Assembly (NCBI RefSeq): GCF_009497895.1
Contig: NZ_CP033116.1
Coordinates: 868,001 to 932,000, forward strand
Source: Halopseudomonas pelagia
GTDB lineage: Bacteria > Pseudomonadota > Gammaproteobacteria > Pseudomonadales > Pseudomonadaceae
Length of the DNA: 64,000 bases
Direction: 5' to 3'
Shown in pieces: positions 8,789 through 17,781 of this stretch. Under the pieces are notes generated by a model that saw only the letters and a list, made by a program, of their open reading frames with translations, was not told where the DNA came from and made no database searches. Position numbers and translations under genes: made by a program. How positions within the stretch are numbered: position 1 is the stretch's first letter; every line of letters begins with the position of its first letter.

Positions 8789-9793
8789 TCAACGGTCGCT
8801 GCGCAATGGGCCGAACTCGACCGGTACCCAGGCAAAGGCCTCGCCTTCACGGCGTACGTGGCCCAAGCCGGGGAAGGGCAGGTGTGCGCCCGCGACCCAG
8901 AAGCTGTCGTCCGCCGCGTCGTTGAACACGCGTTTGCGGGTTTGCAGCGCCTTGGCGCTATCCACGTCGAACTCGATAGTCACCTCGGGGCGCGCGAACT
9001 GTACGGCATGACTATGTACCAGATCGCCCCAGACCATCAGGCTCTGGCCTTCCGAGCGGAACATGTAGGCACTATGACCTGGCGTGTGACCGCCTGTGGG
9101 TATGGTGCTGAGGCCTGGCATCAATTCGGCATCGCGGCCATATTGTTGCAAGCGCTTTTTCGCCACATAAGGTTCGACCGACGCTTGCGCCATTTGAAAA
9201 AACGGTTGCATGGCTTCGGGCATGCTGGCTGCTACTTCTTCGCTAAGCCAGAACTGCGCCTCGGCACGCGGGACGTGCACGGTAGCGTTGGGGTAGGTGG
9301 CCGTGCCGTCGGCGTTGCGCAAACCGCAGGCATGATCGGCGTGCAAATGGGTGAGCAATACGGTGTCCACCTGTTCAACGCTATAGCCCGAGGCCTCCAG
9401 GTTGGTTTTTATTACCCCCAGGGTCGGTCCGAAGCACTGGGCGGCGCCCACATCAACCAGAATCAGATTGCTGCCGGTATTGACCAGGTATGCGTTAACA
9501 GCGGTCTGGATGCCACGCTCAGACTCGACGAACATTTTTGCCAAGAGGCTTTGCATGTCTTCGGCGTCGATGCTTTTCAGTAGCGCCGGATCCAGGTCAA
9601 TAAAGCCGTCGTACAGTGCGGTGACTTCGAAGTCGCCCACAGCCATACGGTAGTAGCCGGGCACTTGAGTATTCTGTTTGCCCACGGGAGCCGCAACGGC
9701 CTGGCTGATGGGTAGGCTGGCAGCGATGCCGAGACAAAGAGTGGCGAGTGCGCAGATCAGCTTATGGCAGGAAAACGATGATGCGTACGTCAT
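8789..9793 (-). CDS. Secreted MBL-fold metallo-hydrolase
   Basis: A 334-residue metallo-beta-lactamase-fold hydrolase. The N-terminus is a Sec signal peptide (hydrophobic LICALATLCLGIAASLPI, then an AVAAP cleavage site), so it acts in the periplasm or outside. Zinc ligands are visible in HLHADHACGL near residue 150, in GGHTPGHS near residue 235 and in the WGDLVHSH Asp near residue 255. The fold covers lactonases, phosphodiesterases and organophosphate hydrolases; the YDGFIDLD segment recalls the AHL-lactonase and MPH-like groups. The substrate cannot be decided. The gene is followed on the same strand, about 50 bases on, by the DUF294 gene. There is no sign of shared function. Confidence 0.82.
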   Translation of the reverse strand: MTYASSFSCHKLICALATLCLGIAASLPISQAVAAPVGKQNTQVPGYYRMAVGDFEVTALYDGFIDLDPALLKSIDAEDMQSLLAKMFVESERGIQTAVNAYLVNTGSNLILVDVGAAQCFGPTLGVIKTNLEASGYSVEQVDTVLLTHLHADHACGLRNADGTATYPNATVHVPRAEAQFWLSEEVAASMPEAMQPFFQMAQASVEPYVAKKRLQQYGRDAELMPGLSTIPTGGHTPGHSAYMFRSEGQSLMVWGDLVHSHAVQFARPEVTIEFDVDSAKALQTRKRVFNDAADDSFWVAGAHLPFPGLGHVRREGEAFAWVPVEFGPLRSDR

Positions 9794-9872
9794 TGTTATG
9801 CTCCGAGTGCAGGTTCAAATCTGAAAGAGGCAATTGTGTTCCGCCTTGCTACAAGCGTGTTGCTACCATGGG

Positions 9873-10829
9873 TCAGCGAAATAACTGGCGGGGTACCCAC
9901 CATAAATAGGCCAGCATCCCGGTCAATTCCACCAAAGACTGGAAGACCACTACCGCGACAGCTATCTCCCAACCGGCAGGCAGAGCCAGAACCAAGGGTA
10001 GCATTACGAAGGAGTTGCGCGTGCCGAAACTGAAAGCCAAAGTGCGTCCAGCCTGGGTATTGAGCTTGAAAACGCGTGACAGTCCATGAGCAAGAAACCC
10101 GGCAATCAGTAGAAACAGGATAAACACAGGTAGTGCGGTCAGCAAAAGGGCGCCGGACTCTTCCAGCACCTGACCGTTTGCGGCACAGGCCATCATTAAT
10201 ACCAGCGCCAGGAGCGGTACCGGTAACCAGGCCAGGCCGTCTCCCACGCGGGCGCGGGCGGGCACTGCCTGCATCCACCGCTGGGTTATCGCCGACATCA
10301 ACATGGGCACACCCAGCAGCCCTAGCGCAGCGTTTAACAGCTGCGCGTCGATGGTCACTTGCAGACTGCTGTCAGGTAGCATCAGCCATAAATAAACGGG
10401 TAGCAGCAGTAGCTGAGCAAGCAGATTAACCGGGGTGATTGAGATGGCACGGCTGGTACTGCCACCCCCTAGATGCGTAAAGGTAATGAACCAGTCGGTG
10501 CAGGGTACTAGCAGCACCAGCAATACCCCCAGACGTAGGGCGGGATTGTCCGGCAGCCACTGGATCAAGACCCATGCTGCCAGTGGTAAGAACAGGAAGT
10601 TACCTACCAGCACCGCTGCCATAAAGCGGCGATCAGCCAGGGCTTGGCGCAGGTGCAGTAATGGCACCTGAACAAAGGTCGCGTAAAGAAGCAAACCCAA
10701 CATGGGCCACAGCAGGATCTCCAACCAGGTTTTTATGCCAGGTAGCAGGTTGCCTAGCAGCAGACCCATAGCGACAGCGACTAGATACAGACGTAACTGG
10801 TTTTTTTCCAAGATCGAGCGGTCTAGCAT
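9873..10829 (-). CDS. ACR3/BASS-family arsenic-resistance-like membrane carrier
   Basis: A 318-residue protein with about ten membrane helices that matches the bile acid:sodium symporter superfamily on the side of ACR3-like 'arsenic resistance protein' members. The VPCTDWFITFTHLGGGST segment near residue 115 corresponds to the conserved Cys-containing loop of helix 4 in ACR3 arsenite exporters. GTRNSFVMLPLVLALP near residue 265 matches the second half-repeat. No arsR or arsC is nearby, so the arsenite role is a family inference and another anion is possible. It is divergent from the GH5 gene and sits upstream of the MBL hydrolase gene on the same strand, 79 bases apart. Confidence 0.75.
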   Translation of the reverse strand: MLDRSILEKNQLRLYLVAVAMGLLLGNLLPGIKTWLEILLWPMLGLLLYATFVQVPLLHLRQALADRRFMAAVLVGNFLFLPLAAWVLIQWLPDNPALRLGVLLVLLVPCTDWFITFTHLGGGSTSRAISITPVNLLAQLLLLPVYLWLMLPDSSLQVTIDAQLLNAALGLLGVPMLMSAITQRWMQAVPARARVGDGLAWLPVPLLALVLMMACAANGQVLEESGALLLTALPVFILFLLIAGFLAHGLSRVFKLNTQAGRTLAFSFGTRNSFVMLPLVLALPAGWEIAVAVVVFQSLVELTGMLAYLWWVPRQLFR

Positions 10830-10927
10830 CGGATTGCAGTAGGTAGCGGCAGGGGATGCTACTGTATCAGTAGTAGGTAGGGAGTAGTTGCTTGCCCACT
10901 TTGGTTTATTGTCCTGAGGAGATGATT

Positions 10928-11965
10928 ATGCACAAAGTCGCAAAGCGCTTACTTGCCGGACTGGGATGCCTGATGGTTGTTTGCTGGTCCGGTGCTCAAG
11001 CGCAGGAGAGCAGTATCGAGCTGGTGGGCTTGAATGTGGCGGGGGCCGAATTCACCGGCAATCAGCTGCCGGGCAAGCATGGTACCCACTACTTTTTTCC
11101 GCCCAAAGGTTACTTTGCCGAGTGGCGCAAAAAAGGCATAACAATGGTGCGCTTCCCATTGAAGTGGGAGCGCCTGCAGGCCAGCCTCAATGCCGAACTG
11201 GACCCGGTCTACAGTGGACTGGTGGACAAGATGCTCGACCAGGCCGCCGAAAACGACATTCGCATCATTCTTGATGTGCATAACTACGCGCGATATCGGG
11301 GCAAGGTGATTGGCACCGCGGAAACGCCGATCAGTGCCTACCATGATCTGATGTCCCGTATCGCGGAACGCTGGCACAAGCATCCAGCGCTCTACGCCTA
11401 CGACATCATGAACGAACCCTATGGCGCGGACGACAAATGGCCGCCGACAGCGCAGGCGGGTATTGATGGCATCCGCAAGCACGACATGCAGCGGCCGCTG
11501 CTGATCGAGGGTACCTCCTGGTCCAGCGCTGCTCGCTGGCCGCGCTACGCCGATGCGCTGTTAGAGCTGGAGGATCCGGCAGATAACATCATCTTTTCCG
11601 CGCACCTGTATATCGACAGTGATGCCAGCGGAAGTTATAAAGCCGCTCCGGGGGATGATTTTGATCCGATGGTGGGGGTCAAGCGGGCCGAGCCGTTTAT
11701 CGGCTGGTTGAAGCAGCATGGAAAGCGGGGGCATATCGGAGAATTTGGCGTGCCAGGAGATGACCCGCGCTGGCTGGACGCTATGGATAAGCTTCTCGCT
11801 CATCTGCAGGACAATTGCATACCCATCACCTATTGGGCAGCGGGCCCCTCCTGGGGCAAGTATCGGCTCTCGGTTGAGCCGCGCAAGGGCGTGGACCAAC
11901 CGCAGTGGGCCGTGTTGGAAAAATACCTGGGGCAGGGTAACTGTTCGGAATACGGTCCAGGCTAG
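10928..11965 (+). CDS. Secreted glycoside hydrolase family 5 (cellulase-like)
   Basis: A 345-residue enzyme with a Sec signal peptide (LLAGLGCLMVVCWSGAQAQ) and a single GH5 (beta/alpha)8 domain. The acid/base Glu is in YDIMNEPYG near residue 165, the nucleophile Glu is in HIGEFGVPGDD near residue 275, and a conserved His-Asn is in VHNYARY. GH5 enzymes cleave beta-1,4-glucans, mannans and related chains with retention. The ATG at 10928 is preceded by AGGAG at six bases, so longer readings to 10892 are unlikely. The gene converges on the last gene of the EPS operon. It may trim or release that polymer, or act on external plant or algal glucan. The target polymer is an inference only. Confidence 0.85.
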   Translation: MHKVAKRLLAGLGCLMVVCWSGAQAQESSIELVGLNVAGAEFTGNQLPGKHGTHYFFPPKGYFAEWRKKGITMVRFPLKWERLQASLNAELDPVYSGLVDKMLDQAAENDIRIILDVHNYARYRGKVIGTAETPISAYHDLMSRIAERWHKHPALYAYDIMNEPYGADDKWPPTAQAGIDGIRKHDMQRPLLIEGTSWSSAARWPRYADALLELEDPADNIIFSAHLYIDSDASGSYKAAPGDDFDPMVGVKRAEPFIGWLKQHGKRGHIGEFGVPGDDPRWLDAMDKLLAHLQDNCIPITYWAAGPSWGKYRLSVEPRKGVDQPQWAVLEKYLGQGNCSEYGPG

Positions 11966-11973
11966 GGTCTGAC

Positions 11974-12014
11974 GCCGGCTTTTCGCTAGGCAGGTAACCT
12001 GGCGAAAAGCCGGC
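11974..12014. terminator. Long inverted repeat between convergent genes
   Basis: A perfect 13-base stem (GCCGGCTTTTCGC and its complement) with a 15-base loop. It overlaps the final codons of the phosphoribosyltransferase gene and lies just after the GH5 stop. It probably ends or stabilises both convergent transcripts, but no long T-run follows in either direction, so Rho-independent termination is uncertain. Confidence 0.5.
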
Positions 12015-12948
12015 GCACCTGTTCTCTAATTTTTCTTTTCAGCGACTGGCCCTTGCGCAGTGTGACGTATTTTAAAGCTGACACACTGAAGCCAGGCACA
12101 TACATTTCGTTGGTGGCGGTGCAGTACACCGGTTTGTTCGACAGGCGCATGATCTCCCTTGCCTGGTGCTCCTCGCTCTCGATAAAGAGTATCGCCTGCA
12201 GCTGCTCCTTATAAATGCGCGCCTTGAACGTGTGATGCATATTCAAACGGCGCCGCTCCTCGGCAGACGGTAGGTCCAACATATGCAGCTTGCCGTAGGA
12301 AACGCCATGCTTTTTCAGCCAGGCCTCGGTTTCCGGGCGGTATTTTTCCAACCTGCTGGTGACCAGGTGCGCTACTTGCACCGAAGGTAGATAGAGCGGT
12401 CTGGCGGATGCCAGGAACTGCCGGTAAAGCAGTCCGTCGTCGTTCTCGTCGAGCGTAGGGTCTACGCAGAGTACGCCGTCGATATCCAGACAAGCTCGAG
12501 TGATATAGTGGTGGTGCATGATATTCCACTCGAATACCCGCGGTTGCTCGACGGTATCCAGATGGACGTCCACTTCGGAGGTATTATGCTGCTGAGCGAA
12601 GGCGACCATGGTCACCACTGCGCCGGGATACACTTCCTTCACCTTGGTCACAGCTTCGCGCATGGAATTGCCGGTGGCGATGCTGTCATCTACCAATAGT
12701 ATTTGCTGGGCGTTCTGGGGCTTTTCCAGTGCGTCATGTTTGTAGGTGCGGGTGCTGCCGTGCTTGAGATCATCATTGCGTAGAAAGGCGTACAGGTCGG
12801 TTAGCGGCAGATTCAGCTTTAACGATATCAGGCTGGCCACCAGCATTCCGCTGCGCGGTATACCAACAATCAGATCTATACCTTGCGGAAGTTTGCCGGC
12901 ATTTTTGCTGATTAGCGTTGATAGGTCGCCTACACTTCTATAATTCAT
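11986..12948 (-). CDS. Phosphoribosyltransferase-HAD fusion, last gene of EPS operon
   Basis: A 320-residue two-domain protein. The N-terminal half is a type I phosphoribosyltransferase with the PRPP loop LLVDDSIATGNSM at residues 84-96 and an early VGIPRSGM loop. The C-terminal half begins with DIDGVLCVDP at residue 155, a HAD-superfamily motif I with both Asp residues, followed by a TSRLEKY motif II-like segment. It is not an ordinary orotate or hypoxanthine enzyme. Relatives occur inside pseudomonad polysaccharide clusters, where they may transfer and then dephosphorylate a ribosyl group. It is the last gene of the operon, 55 bases after manC. The function is not established. Confidence 0.72.
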   Translation of the reverse strand: MNYRSVGDLSTLISKNAGKLPQGIDLIVGIPRSGMLVASLISLKLNLPLTDLYAFLRNDDLKHGSTRTYKHDALEKPQNAQQILLVDDSIATGNSMREAVTKVKEVYPGAVVTMVAFAQQHNTSEVDVHLDTVEQPRVFEWNIMHHHYITRACLDIDGVLCVDPTLDENDDGLLYRQFLASARPLYLPSVQVAHLVTSRLEKYRPETEAWLKKHGVSYGKLHMLDLPSAEERRRLNMHHTFKARIYKEQLQAILFIESEEHQAREIMRLSNKPVYCTATNEMYVPGFSVSALKYVTLRKGQSLKRKIREQVRRLFARLPA

Positions 12949-13003
12949 GTGAGCCTCCTTGCTATTCAGATGGTAGAGGGGCTGTGGCGCCCCTGCGAAA
13001 TAT

Positions 13004-14440
13004 TTAGGCTACGGACGCCTTTTCGTTGTTTGACACTCGACCATAGTTGTCAGCGAAGCGAACTATATCGTCCTCGCCCAGATAGGAGCCTGACTGGACC
13101 TCAATCAACTCTAGCGGAATAATGCCGGGGTTCTCAAGCGAATGGACCTGACCAATGGGAATGTAGGTGGATTGGTTTTCAGTCACCATATAGGTTTCGT
13201 CGCCGTTGGTGACACGCGCAGTGCCGCTTACAACGACCCAATGTTCGGCGCGGTGATGGTGCATCTGGACAGAGAGTTTGGCGCCTGGCTTCACGGTAAT
13301 GCGCTTGACCTGATAACGCTGACCGTTGTCGATTGAATCATAGACGCCCCATGGGCGATAAACTTCTCGATGATTGAGGTGCTCGCCACGGCCATCGAGT
13401 TTCAACTGGTCGACGATACGTTTGACTTCCTGCGCCTGGCTGCGATGGGCGACAAGAACAGCGTCCTTGGTTTCCACAATCACCAGGTCTTCGAGGCCAA
13501 CAGTGGCCACCAGCCGATGGTCTGCATGCACATAGTTGTTACGCGAATCGTGGCTAATCACGTCGCCCTTGAGTACGTTGCCGCTGCTGTCCTTGTCGCT
13601 TACGTCCCACAGCGCTGACCAGGAGCCGATGTCACTCCAGCCTGCATCCAGGGGCACCATAATGGCGTCCGTAGTGCGCTCCATTACCGCATAATCGATC
13701 GAGTCGGATGGGCATGCCATGAAGGCGGCCTTATCTACCCGGGTAAAATGCATATCTTGTTCACATTGGGCAACAGCGCTGCGACAGGCTTCAAGAATGT
13801 CTGGGCGAAATTTACCCAGCTCTTCCAGGTAACGGCTGGCGCGAAACATGAACATGCCACTGTTCCAGAAGAAATCACCCGAGCTTATGTAGTCTTTGGC
13901 CGTTTCGATGTCCGGTTTTTCTACAAAACGCTGAACCTTATAGCCGCCGGTCTCACCGTCAGAGGCACCTTTCTGGATATATCCGTAACCGGTTTCCGGA
14001 TGCGTAGGGACCACGCCAAAGTTAACCAGTTTGCCGGCTTCGGCATAGGGCAGGGCGCTGTTGATGCTGTGATGAAAAGCGTCCTGATCTTCAACCAGAT
14101 GGTCGGCAGCGAGAATCAACAGAACTGGATCATTACCGCCTTCGCAGGCCTGCAGTGCCGCCAGCGCAACAGCGGGTGCGGTGTTGCGGCCAGCCGGTTC
14201 GAGCAGGATCTGCGCTCCTTCCATGCCCAATTTGCGCAGTTGTTCTGCGGCAAGGAAGCGGTGCTCTTCGTTACATATCAACCGTGGCAGATCAGTGTTC
14301 AGGCCGCTCAGTCGAGCGATGGTCGATTGCAGCATGGACATGCTGGGGTCCGCCAAGGGCAGAAACTGCTTGGGATTGAGTTGGCGTGACAGCGGCCAGA
14401 GCCTGGACCCAGTGCCACCCGACATAATAATGGGGATCAT
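13004..14440 (-). CDS. manC: Mannose-1-P guanylyltransferase / mannose-6-P isomerase
   Basis: A 478-residue bifunctional enzyme of the ManC/CpsB/AlgA type. It isomerises fructose-6-P to mannose-6-P and makes GDP-mannose from mannose-1-P and GTP. The N-terminal nucleotidyltransferase begins [20 protein letters not shown] and [10 protein letters not shown] are the catalytic-core motifs. The C-terminal cupin isomerase has [12 protein letters not shown] and [10 protein letters not shown] metal ligands near residue 400. The start at MIPIIMSGG has GGAG seven bases upstream. In this operon it feeds gmd and fcl. Phosphomannomutase is not in the window and presumably comes from algC elsewhere. Confidence 0.93.
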   Translation of the reverse strand: MIPIIMSGGTGSRLWPLSRQLNPKQFLPLADPSMSMLQSTIARLSGLNTDLPRLICNEEHRFLAAEQLRKLGMEGAQILLEPAGRNTAPAVALAALQACEGGNDPVLLILAADHLVEDQDAFHHSINSALPYAEAGKLVNFGVVPTHPETGYGYIQKGASDGETGGYKVQRFVEKPDIETAKDYISSGDFFWNSGMFMFRASRYLEELGKFRPDILEACRSAVAQCEQDMHFTRVDKAAFMACPSDSIDYAVMERTTDAIMVPLDAGWSDIGSWSALWDVSDKDSSGNVLKGDVISHDSRNNYVHADHRLVATVGLEDLVIVETKDAVLVAHRSQAQEVKRIVDQLKLDGRGEHLNHREVYRPWGVYDSIDNGQRYQVKRITVKPGAKLSVQMHHHRAEHWVVVSGTARVTNGDETYMVTENQSTYIPIGQVHSLENPGIIPLELIEVQSGSYLGEDDIVRFADNYGRVSNNEKASVA

Positions 14441-14475
14441 GTGTGTACTCCGTGAAAAATCGAATCGGTTGCAGG

Positions 14476-15195
14476 CTAGGTTCTGAGGTGTCTTATGAGT
14501 ATGGGGATAAAACGACGCGCATCGTGTGCATAGCGGCGAAGCAGCCGCTTGGGTTCGGCGCAGATGCGATGGAGCCACTCCAGGCTCAGGTTCTGCACCC
14601 ACTCCGGTGCGCGCTTGACGCTGCCTGCCAGGAAGTTGAGAGAACCACCAACGCAGAGCCCTAGCCCCTTGGCCTGGCCCGTCGCGAATATGCGAGCGGC
14701 AATAATTTCCTGCGTCGGACAGCCCAAGGCAAGAACGACGAGGTTGGCCGGATGGGCAACAACGAAGTCGATACAGCGACTTACCGCCATTTCGTCCTTG
14801 ATAAAGCCCATCGGCGGATAATCATGGTGGAAAGTGATGCCTGGATACTTGGCACGCAGCAGAGCCACATTGTTCGCCTCACAACCTACTACCGTGATGG
14901 TCCAGTGGCGTTCAGCCGCAATATTCATCAGGTCAGCCGTCAGCGTACTGCCCGGGATGGCTTCTTCGAGCTTGACGCCGAGCAACCTGAGTATTGGCAG
15001 TAATACTCGACTGTCGCAGATGCGATAACTGGCCGTAGCATAGGCTTCGGTCAGCCTTTGGTCGTGTTCCAGTTGGACAATATGGTTGATGTTGGGAGTG
15101 ACGATATAGCTGAACGGCTGCTGGCAGGCTGGAAGTATCCTGGTCAGTAATTGCTCCTTGGAACCGGTGTAGAAATCGATATCAAAAGCCTTCAT
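14476..15195 (-). CDS. WecG/TagA/CpsF-family glycosyltransferase
   Basis: A 239-residue GT26-type enzyme that adds a sugar (N-acetylmannosaminuronic acid, ManNAc or glucose in known members) to a lipid-linked acceptor at the inner face of the membrane. The family pattern is seen in [30 protein letters not shown] and the C-terminal [17 protein letters not shown]. The terminal basic stretch ([16 protein letters not shown]) is the membrane-binding tail typical of the family. The ATG at 15195 gives the usual N-terminus, MKAFDIDFY; longer readings run into the upstream glycosyltransferase gene. It probably adds one residue of the EPS repeat. Confidence 0.85.
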   Translation of the reverse strand: MKAFDIDFYTGSKEQLLTRILPACQQPFSYIVTPNINHIVQLEHDQRLTEAYATASYRICDSRVLLPILRLLGVKLEEAIPGSTLTADLMNIAAERHWTITVVGCEANNVALLRAKYPGITFHHDYPPMGFIKDEMAVSRCIDFVVAHPANLVVLALGCPTQEIIAARIFATGQAKGLGLCVGGSLNFLAGSVKRAPEWVQNLSLEWLHRICAEPKRLLRRYAHDARRFIPILIRHLRT

Positions 15196-15244
15196 GGCGA
15201 TCCCCGTATCAACAGGCAGGCCTGATTCCCGCTTAGCGTTGAGT

Positions 15245-16018
15245 TCAGGCAAAGCGTTTCTCCAGCGTGGCCCGGAGAATTTTGCTGTGCGTATGCAGAT
15301 AGTGTAGGCCATAAAGTCCGTACGCTTTTGGGGCATTGAGCTTCAGGTATTGCATGCGGATATCCACATCCTCTTTCAGCGCTGCGAAGCGCCGGCGCTG
15401 GGAGACGCCCGTGGTATCGAAGATGCACAGTGGTGTGCGCAAGTGCAGTATTTCGGTGTTTTTATCCAGCTCCTTCACGAACTCGATGATCATGCAATAG
15501 TCGGCCGACAGCTTGTAATTCTGGCGGAAGCGGATCTTGCTCAAATGCGCATTTTCGAAGTACATGGCCTGGTGGCAGGACGGCATGCCGAGAAAGATCT
15601 TGTTGATAGGCTTGCCATAGGCCGCAGTCAGCTTGCCTTCGGCGTTCTCTAGATAGTAATCACCGTAAATATACTTCGGTACAACGCTAGCCCGCTCCGC
15701 GGCCAGCGCCACCTTCTCCAGCGAGTTCTCATCGTAGAATTGGTCGCCACTGTTCATGAACAACGTATAGCCGGGGGTTTCTGTCGCTCTGATCAAGCCT
15801 TTGTTCATGGCGTCGTAAATGCCTTTATCGGCTTCCGAGGTGATCTCTGCCAACGGCTCGTTCAGTTCGGCAAGCCACTGCGCACTGCCGTCGGTGGAAG
15901 CTCCGTCCATCACGATCCAGCGAAAATTGCGGTACTTTTGACGAACGATGCTCTCGTAGGTTTTCTGCAAACCCGCCAGATTGTTCCAGTTAATAGTGAC
16001 GACGCTGAAGTTGGTCAT
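15245..16018 (-). CDS. Glycosyltransferase family 2 (WcaA-like)
   Basis: A 257-residue GT-A fold enzyme. The N-terminus TNFSVVTINWNNLAGLQKTY and WIVMDGASTDGS give the nucleotide-sugar site, and TLFMNSGDQFY supplies the DxD-equivalent region. It has no membrane segment and should act at the cytoplasmic face on undecaprenyl-linked sugars. The first 29 bases overlap the end of the upstream polymerase gene, which suggests translational coupling. It is one of three non-initiating glycosyltransferases in the cluster. Confidence 0.87.
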   Translation of the reverse strand: MTNFSVVTINWNNLAGLQKTYESIVRQKYRNFRWIVMDGASTDGSAQWLAELNEPLAEITSEADKGIYDAMNKGLIRATETPGYTLFMNSGDQFYDENSLEKVALAAERASVVPKYIYGDYYLENAEGKLTAAYGKPINKIFLGMPSCHQAMYFENAHLSKIRFRQNYKLSADYCMIIEFVKELDKNTEILHLRTPLCIFDTTGVSQRRRFAALKEDVDIRMQYLKLNAPKAYGLYGLHYLHTHSKILRATLEKRFA

Positions 16019-17276
16019 GGTGAGCCCAATTGATTGGTGGCGATACAGGGGTACGACCCTGCTCGCGAGCAGGGTTTCTTACCTTGGCGAAATAGACAAA
16101 ACAGGCGGTGGCGATACCCAGGGTAGCGCCGCCATACATGAGCGCGTTGGAGAGCAGCATGTTGAGCATGCCGAACCAGAAGGTCAGTTGAAAGGCGAGG
16201 AGTAGCGGCCCCTTGTGTTTGCACTGACGCATGATCCACAGGTAGCCGCCATAGAAAATCAACGCGACTAAAGGCGTCAGGAAGCCGAAACGGTGATACA
16301 CACCCACGATGCCCACGTCAGACAGGTAGAAATGCGGCCCGTACATGCCGGAAAATCCGCCATTCCATTGCAACGACAGGGCACCCAGGCCAACGTAGTA
16401 GTTGTCCCGTACGGCTTGCATGATCACCGCCACGGTATTGTCGCGGACGCCCGGACCACTGGTCGCTTCAAACAGCAGGGCATTGAACCGCTCGTACTGT
16501 TCTACGTAGAACTCGGGTACCAGGAAGAAGGAAAAAATCAGTACTGCCGATGCCAGGGAGCCTAGTTTTAGCAGCGAACCAATGCGGTTGCGGAAAACCC
16601 ACAACGCCGCCAGCGACCAGATGATCATGGTCTGGCGGGTCTGGATAACGAGCCAGAGGTAGGCAGCGAAGAATAATAGCAGGCCCACCCGTGCAATAGA
16701 GACTCGGTCCCGCATGCGGTATAGCAGCATGAACACGGCAATCGATACATAGCTTGAGCCAATCATGAAACGGTTGGGTCTTAGCGTTTCGACGAAGTCC
16801 TTCTCATCTACGTGAAAAGAAATATTGGTGTTTTCCGGAATGATGCCAAAGTAATACAGAAAGCCCACCACCCCACAGAGTACGGCAGAATACAAAAAGA
16901 AGTTTTCCAGGTGCTTCTGAGTCGGAGCGGTCTTGATCAGCAGGTACAGGGTGGGAAAGAACGACAGATAAAGCAGGCTGCGGCGCTCTTCCAGCAAGCC
17001 GTAAATGATCGGCTGGCCATAATTGAGATTGGCCAGAATGGCTGATGCCAACGGCAGTACCCCGCCTAAAAACAGAATCCACAAGCTGGATTTGGATTGG
17101 TAAACGCGTTTCCACATGAACAGCAACATTCCCGCCGCTATTACCATGCCGAACAGGTACATCTCCCGCATGAATGGGAGCCCAGCTTTCTTGTCATCTG
17201 TCAGGAAGAAAATACCCGAGTTCAGCAGAATCAGGATAAAAAGCAGGTTCCTGTAAGCGAGCAGTTGTTTGAACAA
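15990..17276 (-). CDS. Wzy-type polysaccharide polymerase / O-antigen-ligase-like protein
   Basis: A protein of about 428 residues with 10-12 predicted membrane helices and an O-antigen-ligase-like core (LLYLSFFPTLYLLIK, then a large periplasmic loop around residues 280-340). In this cluster it is the only candidate for Wzy, which joins repeat units at the periplasmic side. The start is uncertain: a TTG at 17276 follows AGAGGG and clears the preceding gene. A GTG at 17384 would overlap the Nudix gene by 82 bases and add a polar leader. The stop overlaps the next glycosyltransferase start by 29 bases. Wzy proteins share little sequence, so the call rests on topology and context. Confidence 0.78.
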   Translation of the reverse strand: MFKQLLAYRNLLFILILLNSGIFFLTDDKKAGLPFMREMYLFGMVIAAGMLLFMWKRVYQSKSSLWILFLGGVLPLASAILANLNYGQPIIYGLLEERRSLLYLSFFPTLYLLIKTAPTQKHLENFFLYSAVLCGVVGFLYYFGIIPENTNISFHVDEKDFVETLRPNRFMIGSSYVSIAVFMLLYRMRDRVSIARVGLLLFFAAYLWLVIQTRQTMIIWSLAALWVFRNRIGSLLKLGSLASAVLIFSFFLVPEFYVEQYERFNALLFEATSGPGVRDNTVAVIMQAVRDNYYVGLGALSLQWNGGFSGMYGPHFYLSDVGIVGVYHRFGFLTPLVALIFYGGYLWIMRQCKHKGPLLLAFQLTFWFGMLNMLLSNALMYGGATLGIATACFVYFAKVRNPAREQGRTPVSPPINWAHHDQLQRRHY

Positions 17277-17302
17277 GGCAATTGTTCCCTCTAGCGGATT
17301 GT

Positions 17303-17779
17303 TCAGATCGACGTACAAGCGTCGAGATAGACTTTTGAATTCAAATGAACCTGATCGGACGTTGCCATGTCGTTTCTCTGCCACCAGCGATACAGCCTGT
17401 GCTGGTCAGGCGGCGGGCTGAGAGTATCTTCGGCACTCAGCGTGATCTGATACGCGATCACAACGTAGTGCGTGCTGGGTGCGTCGCCGCCCTGACCGAA
17501 TACGCTGTCATGATAAAAATGCTCATAAACGCCCAGCATGTCGGCCTGCTGCCGAACAAATACACGGCCCAGCTCGTCTTCGGTAAGGCGCTGGAAGGCC
17601 TGGTCCAGGCTTTCGTTCTTGTAGATACGCCCGCCCGGCACAAACCAGGTGCCTTGTGCCGGACGATTGAGGCGTTGTCCGAGCAGGACGGCGCCATCGC
17701 TGTTGCTCACCAGCAAATCGATCGATACCAGCGGCGTGCTGGCCACCACGGTTTTGAAACTGTCGGCGTCAAGGAACAC
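17303..17779 (-). CDS. gmm: GDP-mannose mannosyl hydrolase (Nudix)
   Basis: A 158-residue Nudix protein of the GMM subfamily, which releases mannose from GDP-mannose (and glucose from GDP-glucose) by attack at the sugar carbon. The modified Nudix box is GGRIYKNESLDQAFQRL followed by EDELG; the Arg-Ile-Tyr-Lys in place of the usual box start is characteristic of GMM. WFVPGG and the HYVVIAYQ strand fit the fold. It sits three bases after fcl, in the order gmd-fcl-gmm seen in the E. coli colanic acid cluster. Its likely job is to balance GDP-mannose against GDP-fucose. Confidence 0.9.
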   Translation of the reverse strand: MFLDADSFKTVVASTPLVSIDLLVSNSDGAVLLGQRLNRPAQGTWFVPGGRIYKNESLDQAFQRLTEDELGRVFVRQQADMLGVYEHFYHDSVFGQGGDAPSTHYVVIAYQITLSAEDTLSPPPDQHRLYRWWQRNDMATSDQVHLNSKVYLDACTSI

Positions 17780-17781
17780 TG

